Source: Linyphia triangularis (lineage: Eukaryota; Arthropoda; Arachnida; Araneae; Linyphiidae). Taken from it: a stretch of 64,000 nucleotides of DNA. Positions within the stretch are counted from its first letter, which is position 1. The number at the start of each line of letters is the position of its first letter. The stretch lies in the NCBI GenBank assembly GCA_963978545.1, contig OZ021722.1, positions 34,861,365 to 34,925,364 of the forward strand. Direction: 5' to 3'. Of the stretch, positions 25,901-39,900 are shown piece by piece. The translations under genes were made by a program, and so were the position numbers. The notes below the pieces were generated by a model that was not told where the DNA came from, did not search any database, and worked only from the letters and a program-made list of their open reading frames with translations.

Positions 25901-28900
25901 GTTGAAAATGGTTGGCGCTTTTGAAGGTTGTAATTAAAGTCTGGTAGGAATGAAGTATCGTTCTTTTGTGGACTTATTTTTATACTTCATAAACAGATTG
26001 TTATTATGAGGTTGTTGGAGTTAGACACTAAAGTACAAGTATAAATATAATGCTTGAGAGCCAGGATGGTTTACGTCAAACTTACTTGATTATTGAACTT
26101 TTTGTGCAAAGCCATTTTTGTGTCTTTTACATGAGACAAGTTATCTCTTATATAATCAATCTTAACAATAATAAGAATAAGGAAACGGAAAATTTTCTCA
26201 TTTTTTCATAATCATTAAAACCCTTGTGACCTGGTAATCTTCATAAGAATTTGGATTACAGAAAGAATAAATCTAGCTTTAAATAATTTAAGGAGTCTAT
26301 TTTTCCTCCCAAAATATAATAGTTTTATTAAAGTGTTAACTAATTGTATAAAGTACATCACACGTTTTAAATTTTATGCTACTATTTAGATAAATTAATT
26401 TTTCGAAAGTGAATCATTCACATAAGCCTAGATTCTACATTTTGTGATAAAATGATCTTGTGTTGAATGAAATTGAATGTAAATTAAAAGTTAGTTTCTA
26501 GAGCTTACTTAATTTCTAAAGATATTATTATAAGAAATTAAAATGCCCATTTATATTAATGTAATTTTAGCATTTTAAGAATTATGTAATTTCAATTGCA
26601 AATAAAGATTTCTTTTTGATTTTCACAATAAAATTTTTCTTTGGTATTATTGTTGAAAATTATACAAAAAAAAAGCACGAAATTTTTCATTTTTGAAATG
26701 GAAAGAAGAAGATTATATCTTTTTAGTAATGGAATTGTTTCCTTTCGGAATTAAAGTATTCTTATTTTTGAGTTTTTATCTCTTTATAGATCAATGTATG
26801 TGAAAAATTCAAAGTTTGTATGTTTGCTATTATGAATGAGCTACAGTTTAGAAAATAATAATAGATATTGTAAATATATTTGAATTACATGTCGTAATTT
26901 AATGTATTGTAGATTTGTGTAAAATATGTATGCGTATGAGAGGTAACGTTAAAAACCAATTGAATTTGGTATTCTCTCAACCATAATCGGATGGACTTTA
27001 ATAAATGTTCTGGCTCTGCATTTTTAAGAGTTTGTTCTTATAATTTTCAAATACTAAATATTTATTGGAAATACATTTTGGAAAAATTACACGCCTTCCT
27101 AGTTATAAATCTAGTTTTTTCCAGAAAGTTTTCCGGTAAGTTTTACCATTGTTAGTCAGAAGTAGGAGCCCTTGAAATATTTTTCGCAGTGAATACTTCG
27201 AAAACATTTACTTGCAAAGCATGCACTGAGATTATATTTAATCTTCGGCGGTGAAAATTATAGGGGAAATTTCGGGATTACATAAAGCTCGAAAAACACA
27301 TTTATTCACCATATTCTTCCCGCTATTTGAAGAGGAGACCCAAAATAAGCATCTTTTATCAGTATCTTGAGTGGTGCGCTGACGGCTGTTTGAAAGATTA
27401 TAGCGTAAGAGAGAAAAAAATAAACATTTCTTAAAGTTACAAAAAACTGAGAAGGTTTAAGGTGCTAAATTTAGCACCTCATGAAGCAAAACAAATTATT
27501 CAAAAGCTGTTCAGGTTTTCATAATTTTTTTTTTCGTGTGCGATATTTCATATTGTTGCTTATCTTCGGGGCATTTTACTCTTGTAAAAAAACCCGGTTG
27601 TTATTTGTACATAAATGTAAGCGTGCCATTTTGTGTTAACTTAATTTATTATTATATTTTGAAATATTCTTATTGTTTAACTGTTTTTTCTCTTAGTATT
27701 TCTGATGCATTAAGAGTCATCGTATACGTTTTTCTATTTTTATTATTCAGTTGAAAAAAAAAAAGTTAAGAGTTCTTCCACCCACGCTCATGTATCAAAT
27801 TAAATATTTAAAGATATAAGTAATAAGATTTTCTAAACCATGGCTCAGTTGACATAGGAATTGAACAAGACATTTTTAGATTTTTTTTATTCATCCTTTA
27901 AAAGGTTCTTTTAAAATTAATTATTTAGTTTCTTTATTAGATACATGCATACAATTTGTATCTTTTCCTTGCCTAGTCTTTATCCGCAAAAATCCACTTT
28001 TGCGACATAAAATAAAATTTTGAGTTTCAGAGTATTTATTAAGAACTTCTGTTTCTAACTTTGTTAAACTGATATCCTATTTCATATTAATAAAATAAAC
28101 CCAATTTACTTTTCATACTATGTACATTTTTTTCATGAAATCTTGATAACTAAACCTAAATAGAAAAATCGCCAAGTGAATCGAAAATAAGCACCTATTA
28201 TTAAGCAATATTTTGTTCTTGCAAATATAATTATAAAATCTTGCAAAGATAATTATGTTTATAATTAATAAATGGCAATATTTTTAATAAATGTTTGAAA
28301 AAAAAAATTATCGTAGAAAGTCATTATGTATTTTAGTGTATAAAAGTTAAATAATGTATTTAACGTTATATAAAACATTCTATTCATTTCCCAACAAAAT
28401 AATTTACTTCTTAAATTCATTTTTAATAATTTCACATGCTTTAATTATTACTGCTTATACTTATTTTTTTAGCAAATATGTATTAATTTATCTGATTGGG
28501 TGAATGGAATGATTTCAGAATTATGATTGTTTAATTAAAAATATTTAGGCGACTGTGCTGCTTCTACATAAAATGCTTTCTCACTTATTTAAATATGATA
28601 TAACCTGTATACAGTCTTTGAAATTACTTTTAAATTTTATTTGAATAATGAATATATAAATTATATTTTGAAATATAATAGCATTTAAATAAATCACACT
28701 TAACTTCCAAAAACACATTGTATCCAAGTGTTTCTACTGGGAACAAAAATATTAGTTTGCTTTCCACAATTTGTAAAAAAATGTAGTCCTATTTTTATGT
28801 TCTTTAAGTCATATTGTGTTTATTCATACAGTGGCTTTTAAAATTTGCCATTGTGCTTGAATCAAGTTTTTTTTTTTTTTGGTTTTACAAACATTTTTCA

Positions 28901-30294
28901 TTTGACACATTCGCATGGTAATAATTTTTCCTGTTTAATCCAGCCCTTGAAGAAAGACTGTAAAAGATACCGTGCTGGTTTCAGAGATAAAAACAGTTAA
29001 AACTTTATAGGACTACAACAGTGCATTCTTTTCCATTTGCAACTTTGTATATAGGAACATAAATGTGTTGTTGTGGATATGAAGACAACGCACAACAGCT
29101 GTAACATCAATTACAATGGTAATTTATCGGGATATTTTGACTCGACTGCAAAAAATTTGGAGACAAGAGCTAAGTTTAACGTTCTGCATTATCATATTCA
29201 AAATGAGTAGACATGATGGCGATTTTGATAGTTAATGTCTAATGGATTGTTTGGCTTCATGGTTGACTTTCCTGATTTTCTCCCATTTGAGACTCATACG
29301 CGAGGCAGTTTTCCTTTGGAAGTGCAATTAGAAGGTGATCTACTTGATTTTTGATGATATTTGTGAATGAAATTTCTCCTCGGTAAAATTGATTACTTAT
29401 GATAATGAAAACCCTGCCAATTTTGAGTTTGAAAATTTTCGTTTATGTCATTTACACAAATCTTCCCCAGTTGAGTATAGTTAGTAAAAAAAAGTTTGAA
29501 GAAAACTCTTTTCTACAAATATGGAAGTTTCACCCCATATTTCTGTGATGCTAACCGATACTCATATGCTAAGGTAAGAACTTTACATACTTCTGGTTAA
29601 AATCTATGTAATCAAACTTATCAAGAATCTCTTACTTAAAAATGACACGTGGATTTAGAATTTGTTATTTAAGCTTAACAAATTGCAAGTGGTCTTCAGG
29701 ATAGGTTTTCTTAAATTTCAGTAGTAATTTCAGGTTGAATTATTGTGTGAACTTGTGTTTGTAGCATTTGTTTGCTCACTTTGGAAATGTTAATAGCAGG
29801 CGGTCAAAGCCTGTGTATAATTTTTTCTCTCCAGCGTAGTGTAGAAATTAAAATTTACGAATTTGTGAGATTATAAAATTGATATAGCCTTGACTTCGAA
29901 CTTATTCGCTTACATTAAACTTAGTTCGTGACAAAGGCATCTCCCGTTGTTGCTAGTCTTCTTTTCATTGTTGCGCGTAATTTTATTTGTTACGAATGAC
30001 GAACCACCACACGCTTATAAAAAAGCATTAGGAAATATACTTCGGAAATTTTACGTAATTAAAAAAAATCCGTAATTTTAAAATTGTTCAATTGTTCTAA
30101 TCAATATCAGCCATTAGTAAAAAAAAAATGAAATTACATTGTATTAGGCAAACATTTTAGTAATTGATGACGTTTTAGGTTCTTAAATGCTGAAAATGCC
30201 ATGATGACACATATGTATACTTCAATTATAAGTCAAATATTGAGTTCGCTAAAAGGAAAGGGGCAGTTTACACCGGAGGATAGCTCATCCATAG
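25901..30294. other. Non-coding, nothing recognised
   Basis: AT-rich intronic-type DNA without recognisable exons or paired terminal repeats. Confidence 0.6.
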
Positions 30295-30307
30295 AAATAA
30301 CATATGA

Positions 30308-30484
30308 TTGGTTGTATTCAGATTATCTGGCGCCGTCAGCAACACGTGGGCTATAATGCGCCGAAACATTTCGTCATTAGACAAGCCAACATACATTTAC
30401 AAACACCCATGCCAACATGGGACTCGAACCCGCAACCTCGCGATCTAGAAGCTAGCACGCTAACCACTATACCGTTTGGTCGGC
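30308..30484 (-). mobile_element. tRNA-derived SINE, copy 1
   Basis: Read on the minus strand, it begins CCGACCAAACGG, has an A-box-like TAGTGGTTAGCGTG and a perfect B box GGTTCGAGTCC, then a non-tRNA body containing GTATGTTGGCTTGTCTAATG and CGGCGCCAGAT, and a tail ending ACAACCAA. It is flanked by a perfect 13-bp target duplication AAATAACATATGA (30295-30307 and 30485-30497), the signature of LINE-assisted insertion. The head is degenerate as a tRNA, so it is not a functional tRNA gene. Confidence 0.9.
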
Positions 30485-30497
30485 AAATAACATATGA

Positions 30498-31250
30498 AGA
30501 CATCTTTATCAAGTGTGCAGAACAGATTCGATATTCATCGTCGGTGTAGGAACTCGAAAGCTGTTATTGAACTTTTTGGACTATTACGTTCAAGGCAGTA
30601 TTTCGTGTTCATTGCCAATTGTTCTTGAGTCAACAGCCCAAAGCAAACTAAACTTATAGATATATTTATATCTTGAAAATATTTAACTATTCTGTAGTCG
30701 CCAAATTAAATTTTTTCTTTCGACAATAGAATACACTGTGAAAATTTTGATAGAGTATGTTACCGGAATACAATATATAGCAATAATAATAGTACCTCTT
30801 GCACCGTTTTTACTAGAGAGCCTCAATGGTAAAGTTAAGTACTATCATAATTCAAACGTAAACCATGGAACGATTGCGTAATTTTATCAGCCAAGTTATC
30901 CATTGTTGCGTGTAATAAAATAGCCATTGAAACTACAAATTTTTCTCAAATTATGGAGTTTGTCTCCAAGTAAATAATTTATAGGGAGTGGGGTGGTATT
31001 ATGGAAACCTACTTTTTTTAGACATATATCTAAAGCACCAGTAACTCGATTTATACCAAACCTCCAATTTTTTTTTATCTCGAATCTTTTTATGATTCAA
31101 CACTCAAAATTGTTTAAAAATTAGATTTATATTTAGAACGTAAAATGTGTTTTACTGAACATTTTTAGTACGACATTAAAAAACTTATTTTTATGATTTT
31201 TCTTCCTTATAATGATAATAATCACAAACATACACATTTTTTTCAGCTTT
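30498..31250. other. Non-coding, nothing recognised
   Basis: AT-rich, without exon or repeat signals that I can support. Confidence 0.55.
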
Positions 31251-31255
31251 ATCCC

Positions 31256-31316
31256 AATCATTATGAGCAATCCTAATCACAAAGGATACATTGTACTAGA
31301 ATGGCTCATAATGATT
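31256..31316. repeat. Small hairpin, 13-bp perfect stem
   Basis: AATCATTATGAGC (31256-31268) and its exact complement (31304-31316) are separated by 35 bases. Confidence 0.8.
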
Positions 31317-31750
31317 TCCTCTTTCTTTCCAAAATTTTCCTCTTTCTGACATAAAAAAAACCCCGTTGCATTCTATATTGCGACATCAACATGTTGAATT
31401 AAACACTATATTGTAACTTCAAATGTAAAGATATAGTTTGAAATGACACAATCATGTTCCTTGAAACCTATATAACAAGTCATTACTTGCCATTAGATGG
31501 TTTCAAAATAGAAAGAGCATAAATCAGCCAAATTTATTTTTCATTCGAAGTTTCACAAGATGCCAACAAAAAAAAAAGAAGAAAAAAAAGAAAGAGACTT
31601 CTATTCACCAAAGCATGATTCTTTTAAACATTGCGACACACGCTTTCTACAAAACGAATCTATAGAGACGAACAACACATATTCTTTCGGAAACAGGATT
31701 TTTAATCCTAAAAGGATTTTTTTGAAGAAAAATAATACATGTATTATTAC

Positions 31751-31999
31751 CCCAGTAGCACGATAACTTTGGCCAGATTTGGCAGACATTTGGTCAATCC
31801 CGATGTGAAACGTAGATTGCCTATTAGGTACCAATATTCGCCGTGTGTACAATTTTAAAATTGAAAAACGTTATTTATAAGAAAGGAGGGAAGGGAAAAA
31901 AATATGCTTTGTGATGTTTTCGTGTATTTTAGAGCAATACTCTAGTTTCGGCCAGATTTGGTCAATCTTCCAATCGTCAAAATTGCTGTGCTACTTGGG
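31751..31999. mobile_element. Possible MITE, ~250 bp
   Basis: Ends CCCAGTAGCAC and GTGCTACTTGGG are near complements (one difference), and the interior repeats GGCCAGATTTGG near both ends. No clean target duplication was found, so this is tentative. Confidence 0.4.
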
Positions 32000-34900
32000 T
32001 TAATACAACTTTACAAAAAATATTTGTAGAGACCTGAGTGAAGAAGTTTCCCAAACTGTGGATCGTGACCCACAAGTGTAGCAAAAGTTCCACTAGAAAT
32101 CTAACAAAATCTGTCTGACTATGTCAGGCTATGGCTATTTGAATGATTTAGAGGTTCGACGATTCCAACCTTTTTCTATATTGTTACGCAATTCTTCTGT
32201 AAATATTTGTAAATAGTGTACAAATTCCTTTTTGAAGTTATATTTCTTCAATCTATTTGTTAATAGTGATAATACAGGCTTAAGAAACAAAATTGACTAC
32301 ACACGAGTTAATCAAATAATTTCGTGATTATTCAGCGTGTTCTGATCGCAAAATCGTTTGCTCTAGATCTTTTTTGGACAGTTCACGCTCGAAAATATAA
32401 ATATCACCAAGGTGCAGAATTGAATTCTATTGGATTTTGAGAACGGTTCTGAATAAAGCTCAATGCTTATTTACTTTTGTGGTGCTTGAAGTTGCATGCA
32501 CTGAAGCTTTTATTAAAGCTCGATAACGTGTTCACTGTTATTTAATGAAGTTTTGTGAGCTTCTAAACGTTGAATAAATAATCAGTTTTATTTTGTAAAG
32601 CTGTGTTATCATTTTCTCTGGAAAATTCGTAATAATATACTCTGAGCAATTAGACCAATTCGGTTAACCTGTGCTTTTCCCTTGGCCAACTAGTGAGATC
32701 CAAACAAAACAACACTTTTAGCAACTCTTGTACACCTGAACAACTGATTCCTGTTTCGACTATTAGTAACCAACTTAATATTTACATAATTAAGAGTACC
32801 ATGATATCCACATTGTTCCAAATTACCGCCTTTTCCTCACAGTGGATTCAAAAAGGTGGAAACATAACTAAAATTCTAGTGAAGAAAAACCTTAATAAAA
32901 ATGTATTTTTAGGGTGTTGAAGCTTACATCAATTATCTTACCAACACGAAATTTCGTAAATACAAATCTACTCACTGGCAAATTATTTATCAAACTTTAG
33001 ATGGTTGAAATCGATAATTATTTCATATGCTACTATTGTTTTTGAGTAACGTTTGCTATTAATTATATTGCTTACTATACATAATATTTGTCAAAATAAT
33101 CAATAGTAGAATTATCTTGCAAAGTATTATTCTGTAAAAACGCTTACATATTAAAAATAAGTAGTATTTTTCCGAAGTCCTTTTTTCTGACGTTCTAATG
33201 AACATTAATACACTTTTCATGACTTTTGTCCTTGGATTAATATTTTATTCGTATAAGTAACTGCGGTGAGCATCGGGAATATTGGAAAATGGTATATTAA
33301 AAGAACAAGCCTGGAAAACGTAATATTTGTAATTAAATTAATATCAAATATCACTCTAAGTATTCTATATGCTAACGTTTCTACTAGCCGCATACTATGT
33401 GTCATTTAGTGTAGAAAGTTTATTGTTTGCGTCCCAGTATTGTTTATTATCCCATTCCAAATTTGCATTTTACAAATGTATTCTAGTCTGTAAGGAATGT
33501 AGCGAAAAATATTAATAAAAAATCAATCCAGACATTTGGTTTCTTTAAAACTAAGGCAACTTTTATTTTCATTAACTAACATCAAAATATTTGTATCAAT
33601 GTATTTTTGTAACCTTCAAAATTAGAATTACTCTTCACGTATAGTTTATTCATTATATTTCTGAAAAGTAGACAACAGTATTGCAAAATAATTTTTTACA
33701 ATAATGATAAAGAATATTATAGTAACTAACACATTTAAGTGTTACTATTTAGAAGTTAGATTTTTAAATTATTTATATTAACTTTAATTTTGTTTGTCTG
33801 TAAATCTTCAGCAGTCTAATGAACCCTACTTCTCGTCATTCAATCCTGTTGAAATTTGGCCTATAGGCTTGTTATTGATGACAAGGCATTATATCAAGTT
33901 TTAGGGGCTGTCACTAATAAAGCTATTTTGGACACGCTTCTATTGACGTTTCGTAGGGCAAAATAACCCACTCACGATCATCCAATTTTCGAAGGATAGA
34001 CTGTTTGTCGATGGAAATGTTTTTTTATATCAAGTTTTTGAGGCCTTGCCTTGCCTTGAGTCTCTTCACGCCTTGTAGGCGCATGAGGCCGCAATTGTCG
34101 AAACCCAGTCCCTCCTGTTCAGCGCGGCAACCAAGTATTTTTTTTTTCCTTTTTTTTTTTTTTTCCGAGGACTGTCTCTTAAAGGTCGCTTTTACACACG
34201 TTTCTATTATCAATTCGGAGTAACCCACAAATTGTGAATGATAAATAGTATTACAATGATTTCTATCTTTACTAATCTTTCTTCGGTGAAGATTATTTCC
34301 AAACAATTGCGTTGCTCAAATAAACTGATAGGTGGAGAGTAAGATATTCGAAATACTTGTAAATACGGAAGTAATTGGTTATTAATTAGTTTTAAAAAAA
34401 TTCAATAAAAAAAATAACTAATATTATTTTGGCGACTCTTTCCCACTGTAAATCGGTATAACTAAATATTTATAAGTTTTAGTTAAAGTAACGTTAATAA
34501 CTATTCGATAAGGAGTTAAGTTCATTCATTATATAAGTAATTAAAAATCTATCTAAGAAGGAATCGCATAATCATCTGCCGCTTTCCAAAAAAATACCTT
34601 TGATCGACAATTGAAATTATAATTGTACTCACTAAATCAAATACAATTTTTATGCTTCAATGTGAAACTAAAGAAGCCAGACTTTCTTTGGGAAAAAAAA
34701 AAAAAGAATGCTGATATACTCAATTGTCCATTCATTCAGAAATATTGTTTTATTTTATACATTTTCCTTTTGTAGCCTTATCTTTTCTTTTTTTATACAC
34801 TTAGAGTTCTTTGAAGTGAATTAACCAAACGTTGCTTAATACTAGAATTCTTTTTTTGCATACTTATATTAACGTAGAAAAAAATATCTTAGATTTCTAG

Positions 34901-36419
34901 CTTCACCTGTAGCATTATTGTTCTTTGTATCACATTCCGTTTTCATTTGAAGGAAAATTAGGATTTAAAGTAAATTCAATAACTAAACGCTGATGAGAAA
35001 ATAGGCACTTCATAATATAAATGTACTACTTAAATGTAAATACTTTCAAAACCTTTACTTGTTGTATATTATTTTTAATTACACAATTTTATGATAATAA
35101 TTTCCAGATATTTATTATCATTGGAAGGACTTTTAAATATTCGTATGTCCAAGACGCGTCTTAATTGCTTCGTGCAATGACTTAAAACGTCATATATAAT
35201 ACTTTAACTTGGTGTTGAAAATTTAGTATTGCATTCAAGCTGGACACTTATGTTTGGAATACTTTTATGTTTTTTTAACATTTAAGTTTTGGAAAAATCA
35301 ATGTTTTTTTTACGACGAGTGTTGTGGTTGGGTGGTTTGATAATTTTAGTGCAAGGACGATACGTGGTTCATACTGCGCCAAAGAAATTAGTGAACATCA
35401 ATTTAAAATTTAAGAAACAAAGTATTGGAAAAATTAATATAAAAGTTAAAGTTGAAATATTTTAGTGGGTGAAAGCATTTCACATAAAAAGGACTCGCGG
35501 TCTGTCAGACCGCATACAGCAGTTAATGGTTCAATCAAATTTACTCTTTAGACAATAATCGAGCAAAATTCCTTGGCAGTCAACGTGTTAAAAAATAGTT
35601 ATACAAGAAAACGGTAAGAGTTCCTTGGTGGCGTTAAAATAGGTAACGCATACGAAGAAAACCAAGCACATTTGACAAAGGTTTCTTTTTTCGATCGGCA
35701 GAGTGAACAAAAGGGGGACTTTTGAATAAGGTTTAGAACTAGTCACCAGATTTACTAAATGCCATTTTCAAATATTGGTTATGCATTATTTTTGAGGATT
35801 TTATTCAAAAAGAGTCTAATACGGTATTCGATTTAGTCAGTCATTTTCAAAATCTAAAAAGAAAAGTGGTATTATGCAACATACCAAATACCACTTGCGA
35901 TATATTTTTTTCTATGTTTCTTTTTCATCTGTAATCATTTTAAAGGTTATGTTGTCCTGGTGCTACGATGGGTATTTCAAAGTTAATGAGTTTGTGTAAA
36001 TAAAATGTATGAGTAGCGAAGGGCTGATTGCTATGCAGTGATTAAGTAGCTATTAATCCTTACATCCATATCACCGTTAAAAGACAGTGGTATATTTCTT
36101 TATATTTCAATAAGATAGATGTTTCAAAGAAAATTGTTTGATTGTAATTGTAAACAATCAAGATTCCATGAATTTATGAAGAACACACATTTCTTTTAAT
36201 GTTTGTTCTAAAAATTGACATTACATTTCTAAAATTGTTTACTTATAGTAAATAACCTGTCATCATAAGAAACTTCAAGGTGGGTTTTAATTAAAAATTA
36301 TAAACTGTTTTAATTTTATCGGTTTCTTAATGAATTCGTTAATTCTTTCTACCAAAAGGTCTAAAAGCCTTTTGACCCATCAAAATTCAATATTTGTAGT
36401 CTTTTACTATACAAGAAGT
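32000..36419. other. Non-coding; one TE-end-like fragment near 35490-35535
   Basis: No exon is evident. The minus-strand reading of 35490-35535 (ATTAACTGCTGTAT then GGTCTGACAGACCGCG) resembles the left end of the element at 47691, suggesting a solo fragment of the same family. A block at about 33835-33960 is a loose relative of the repeat at 9580. Confidence 0.45.
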
Positions 36420-36900
36420 CACCGCCTCATCTTCAAATTAAGTTTCCTAATTAGTGACTGCTTAGAAACCTAATGACCCTTCACCGGTTGCCTCAAAAGC
36501 AATAATTAGTCCCCTCCACGCTTTATATAACCCTTGTATCCCGAAATAGACTAGACAACTATCTCCAACCAAGTTAGTTAAGCACACATTTCATACTCCA
36601 CATATGCGTGATATGTAGCAATACCCCAAACCTCGCTTGGTCGATCTAAATATTCTAGAAAACACTTCCAGGGTGTGGTTTCATTAATCGAGTTGTGCAC
36701 TCTCTGGATCTCTAGGTCGAGGGCGAAGGTCACAGTTACGAATAAGGCTCGCCTTTGTGTCCTCAAAGACCTTTGTGTCTTTTTCAGTGAGAGATCCTCA
36801 CTTACCCAATGGTACTGATTGTCCGATGGTTGGTCGTTGATCTTGTTTCTGTTACGAAAATACAAGTTGTTGACGTCATTCTGTGTCCAGGAGAGGTTTC
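36420..36900. other. Less AT-rich block with one CRE, possible enhancer
   Basis: Composition is more balanced than on either side, and the block holds a perfect TGACGTCA at 36871-36878. A minus-strand open frame at 36578-36865 is unrecognised. A regulatory role is inferred only from composition and the motif. Confidence 0.3.
36871..36878. promoter_or_regulatory. CRE-type palindrome TGACGTCA
   Basis: This is an exact full-length cAMP response element, about 4.6 kb upstream of the PDE3 exon. Confidence 0.4.
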
Positions 36901-39900
36901 TGTCTCCACGCCGTTGGAGTAGTATTTCCTATTTGGAATAACGGACTTTTCTTTTTTCCTTCTTTTTTTTAAAGTCTGGTTGGATTCATATGTCAGATGT
37001 GCCGAGATAGATTTGGATCGTTTTGGGTTGTCGATATTTATATGTGCTTGTGGCTTTAAGTGGAATGAATGTTTGGAATCAGATGAAATTAAACGAGGTA
37101 GTGGATTTTGTTACAGCCTAGACAACTGAGTGTGCCATTGAGTTTGGCGCTAAATACGAGTCGCCAGTTTTATTTTAAACAAGTCCGTCCATTCACGGAT
37201 GACGTACAGTTGCGAACATTTAGTTAGCTTTTGTATATTTGTTGACTTATCTTCCTATCTCTAAAGTTATGTTTTTCTTTAAATGAAAGGTCTTTGTATG
37301 CATGCTTAAACTAATAGATCGATAGAGATAAATATGATGCTTTTGTTTTTTAGATACTATACTCATTTTTCTACTTTAAGTTAATTGAAAACATGCGAAT
37401 GAAACGTGATAAAGAAAGATTACAAGATACGTATAAGTACATCCTGAAAGCATTGCGTATTTATACATACTCCCCCTCCCCCCAACTTCTGATGTATATT
37501 AGCGTTAAAGTAATTATCGAGAACTTAATGTATTTTTAATTTGATTTACTTAATTTATTATCAAGAAACTAAGCCTAGTAACATATCCATTGTACTATCG
37601 TTATGACAATTTTACGAATGCACACTATCGTAGCATTCTAAAAAATGGTTCTTAATATAATGTATAATTGTGATTCTAAACAAAAGATTTCTTTTAATAT
37701 CACCAACATGTTTGCATAGTTAGAATTGTAAAGAAAGTTTAACAAGATATTTATTTATCATAACTAAACAAAAGAAAATTACGATACAACATTTTCAAAT
37801 ATTCAAAACATCTTTACAACCATTTACAGCAGTGTAAAAAAGACAACTTTTGATACATATATGTTGCCATAAGCATATTATATCTTTTCGCGCTGTACCA
37901 TTCTTCTGTACCAAATCAAATCAAGAACCGAGCGTACTTCCTGTAAAATGGTTTCTTGGAGTTATTCTAGATACTGTCACCAGAAATAACAATTACTCTT
38001 GGGAAATGCATCTCGTCAGCAAAGGAGATGCATCTGAAGTTATTGAATGTGGTGTAAGAAATGTAATTTCAGGAGTCATTCGTTTTGAGGCGGGTTTCTA
38101 TTTTGGGGGCCTCATTTTATTGAAGTCACGTGAGTTGCATTAAACTAAGCAAAATTACTTGCCAACAATTATCTATTGTTTGGATTATGGATCTAAATTT
38201 ATTTTTCTGTAATTGCATATCGACCGTAAATAAATATGTTGTCTTATTGCTGGGGAAAATGTATTTGAAGAGCATTAGTTGTAGGTAAGTTGCGTGTTAA
38301 ATTTAAAGTTTGGTAAAATTATATCACTGATTAATTTAAAAAGAACGGTCAAGTTACAAAATTCTGTTTCAAACTGGGTTTTTTTCTTCTAGTTTTTTCT
38401 GGTCAATGGTTGGGGTTCGTGTAGTCTAGCTGTCTCCTAAATTTCAATCAAATAGTTCAATTATTTCCGGAATTGTTCAGCTTGTAATACTTCAAACGGA
38501 CATACAGATATCAAAGTGTATGTATACGTGTTCCGTTTTTACCTTGATGGTATGGAACAGTTTTAAAAATTATTTAAGAAATTAGCAATAAAACTAGAAA
38601 CTTTCGAACAAATGGCAGGGATACATCCCTAACACCTATTCTTCTTATTGTAGAAGGATAAAAAAATAAGTGTGTTTTCTATAATTTTTCCGCACACTCT
38701 TTACAATCACCTTTAAAATATTATTTATTTTATTAATATTTTTGTGTTTATTTTAAATAAAATTTTAGAATAGAGGAACAAAATTTGTTTTTATGTATTT
38801 ATTGAAATTTAAATAAAAAAACCAATTTCAATCTAATTCAATTACTTTTTATAAAACGTGCTAACATCTTCAGTAATTATTTCGAATGTGTTTTAATGTA
38901 GAATATCTTGCTCTGAAATTTAGCTAATTTTAAAGACAACGATAAAGATGTAATAAATAAAAATATCAAACATTATTATTACTATTTTTGTTTAAAAAAA
39001 AATCCATACAATGAACGACGATATAACCAAAAAATATTTTGATCGTTATATTATATGCCACTAAATCCAAGTCCTTTCCAAAGTAAACATATTTTATAAA
39101 ACAATATTTAATTATAAGTACTTAATATTATTATTTTACTTAATATTACAATTGATTTTGAAGGTAGCATCGATTTGGATATTAATTTGTGATTCACTTT
39201 TTAATTTTGTTTGTGTTTTTAAAGAGAAAGGTGTGTTTAAAGTCACCTTACTTCTTTTTAATCGATATTCAGCTCTTCTCATTGAAATTGTTTTTTGCCG
39301 ATGTTAATAGATTCCTTTTGAATATTTTTGCCTTAAATTACCTGTTGGCTAGAAATAATTTTATAAATTTTTTTTTTTGTCTGAAAAATTTATTAAAATC
39401 TTGACATTGAAGTTAAAAAATAGCATAACGATTATTGAATTTAACCAGGTCACTTCAATAATTATCCATTGCGTTTTTTATTTGATAATTGAAGTTGAAA
39501 TAATTCTCTAGAAATACTCTATAATTACTGGTTTTATATTGTAAAAAGGTTTATAGAATGCGAGAAATCCGTTTTATTTGCGAGGAGAACTATTTTCGAC
39601 TTTTACTGAAATACCGCTTGAAGAGTTATGAAAGTATCATGGGTTTAAAAAAAATTAAGAAATACTAAGACTGCAGAAATACTTAGATGTAGTTTCGACG
39701 GAATGAATATAAAACGGGAAACGGCAAAAATATAATAAAAAAATATTTCTCAAAGAATATTTTAATTTAGTTTATAAATATTATTTTCAAATAAATGTTT
39801 TAAGTAACTAATTTTAAGAGTGTTTAATGATGTTGGGAGAAAGAAATTAAGAAATGTTGTTCCACGAAATTTCTGCATTTTATTATCTGTTCAAATATTC

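Noticed and set aside
36578..36865. Minus-strand 95-codon open frame
   Set aside because: Unrecognised and without splice sites; the region is better described as a less AT-rich block with a CRE.
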